Part shown: piece by piece, positions 6,625 through 6,662 of the stretch
Position numbering within the stretch: position 1 is the first letter of the stretch
Layout of the letters: every line of letters starts with the position of its first letter
Assembly: GCA_002729015.1 (NCBI GenBank)
Contig: PBVO01000048.1
Coordinates: 3,453-10,114, forward strand
DNA length: 6,662 nt
Source of the DNA: Candidatus Poribacteria bacterium
GTDB lineage: Bacteria; Poribacteria; WGA-4E; UBA9662
Reading direction: 5' to 3'
The notes under the pieces: model-generated
The model's input: only the letters and a program-made list of their open reading frames with translations
What the model was told of the DNA's origin: nothing
Database searches by the model: none
Translations under genes and position numbers: made by a program

Positions 6625-6662
6625 ATGCAACAGCATAAATACTGGCCAGCGAACAAACAGAA
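6625..6662 (+). CDS. Possible start of a divergent plus-strand gene (partial)
   Basis: An ATG at 6625-6627 opens a frame, MQQHKYWPANKQ, that runs off the right edge with no stop. A weak promoter candidate lies upstream and a palindrome sits just before the ATG. No clear Shine-Dalgarno is present (only GTGG). Twelve residues are too few to recognise a family, and a chance open frame of this length is common. Confidence 0.2.
   Translation, partial: MQQHKYWPANKQ

Noticed and set aside
6634..6650. TGGC...GC pair on the minus strand resembling a sigma-54 -24/-12 promoter
   Set aside because: The GG-to-GC distance is one base too long and the -12 element lacks TTGC, so the strict spacing of sigma-54 promoters is not met.

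Overview
The window comes from a bacterial chromosome of moderate to low GC. Ribosomal protein S4 is of the cysteine-poor (zinc-free) type and stands outside the usual rpsM-rpsK-rpoA block. A complete NtrC-type activator with a GAFTGA loop implies that the cell has sigma-54. These two traits suggest a Gram-negative-type bacterium, but the phylum cannot be fixed from the sequence alone. The S4 N-terminus (PGLTRK...YPPGQHG) is somewhat cyanobacterium-like, yet sigma-54 argues against Cyanobacteria.

Layout: almost everything reads on the minus strand, so gene order is right to left. At the right edge (6465-6662) lies a regulatory region. It holds a near-perfect Shine-Dalgarno sequence, a possible 13-codon leader ORF, a 21-bp imperfect palindrome and perhaps the first codons of a divergent plus-strand gene. 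Next come a ferritin-like, di-iron-motif protein (5910-6464), then rpsD (5160-5771) closed by a strong intrinsic terminator (5100-5127). After the terminator is a tight four-gene cluster: mazG, a Fur-family regulator, a sigma-54-dependent response regulator and a copper-transporting P1B-ATPase, with gaps of 5, 14 and 28 bp. At the left edge the last 32 codons of a plus-strand gene, probably a TPR protein, converge on the ATPase gene and overlap its 3' end by 24 bp.

How they may work together: the Fur-like protein (metal sensing), the sigma-54 activator and the Cu(I) exporter look like one transcription unit for metal homeostasis. MazG, a house-cleaning NTP pyrophosphohydrolase, is carried at the front. 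The ferritin-like protein upstream of rpsD could also belong to metal or oxidative stress handling, but that is inference. No mobile element, CRISPR array, tRNA or rRNA was seen. No wholly new system is evident. The points most worth following are the unusual regulatory company of the copper pump, the loss of one regulatory metal site in the Fur homolog, and the odd translation start of the ferritin-like gene.
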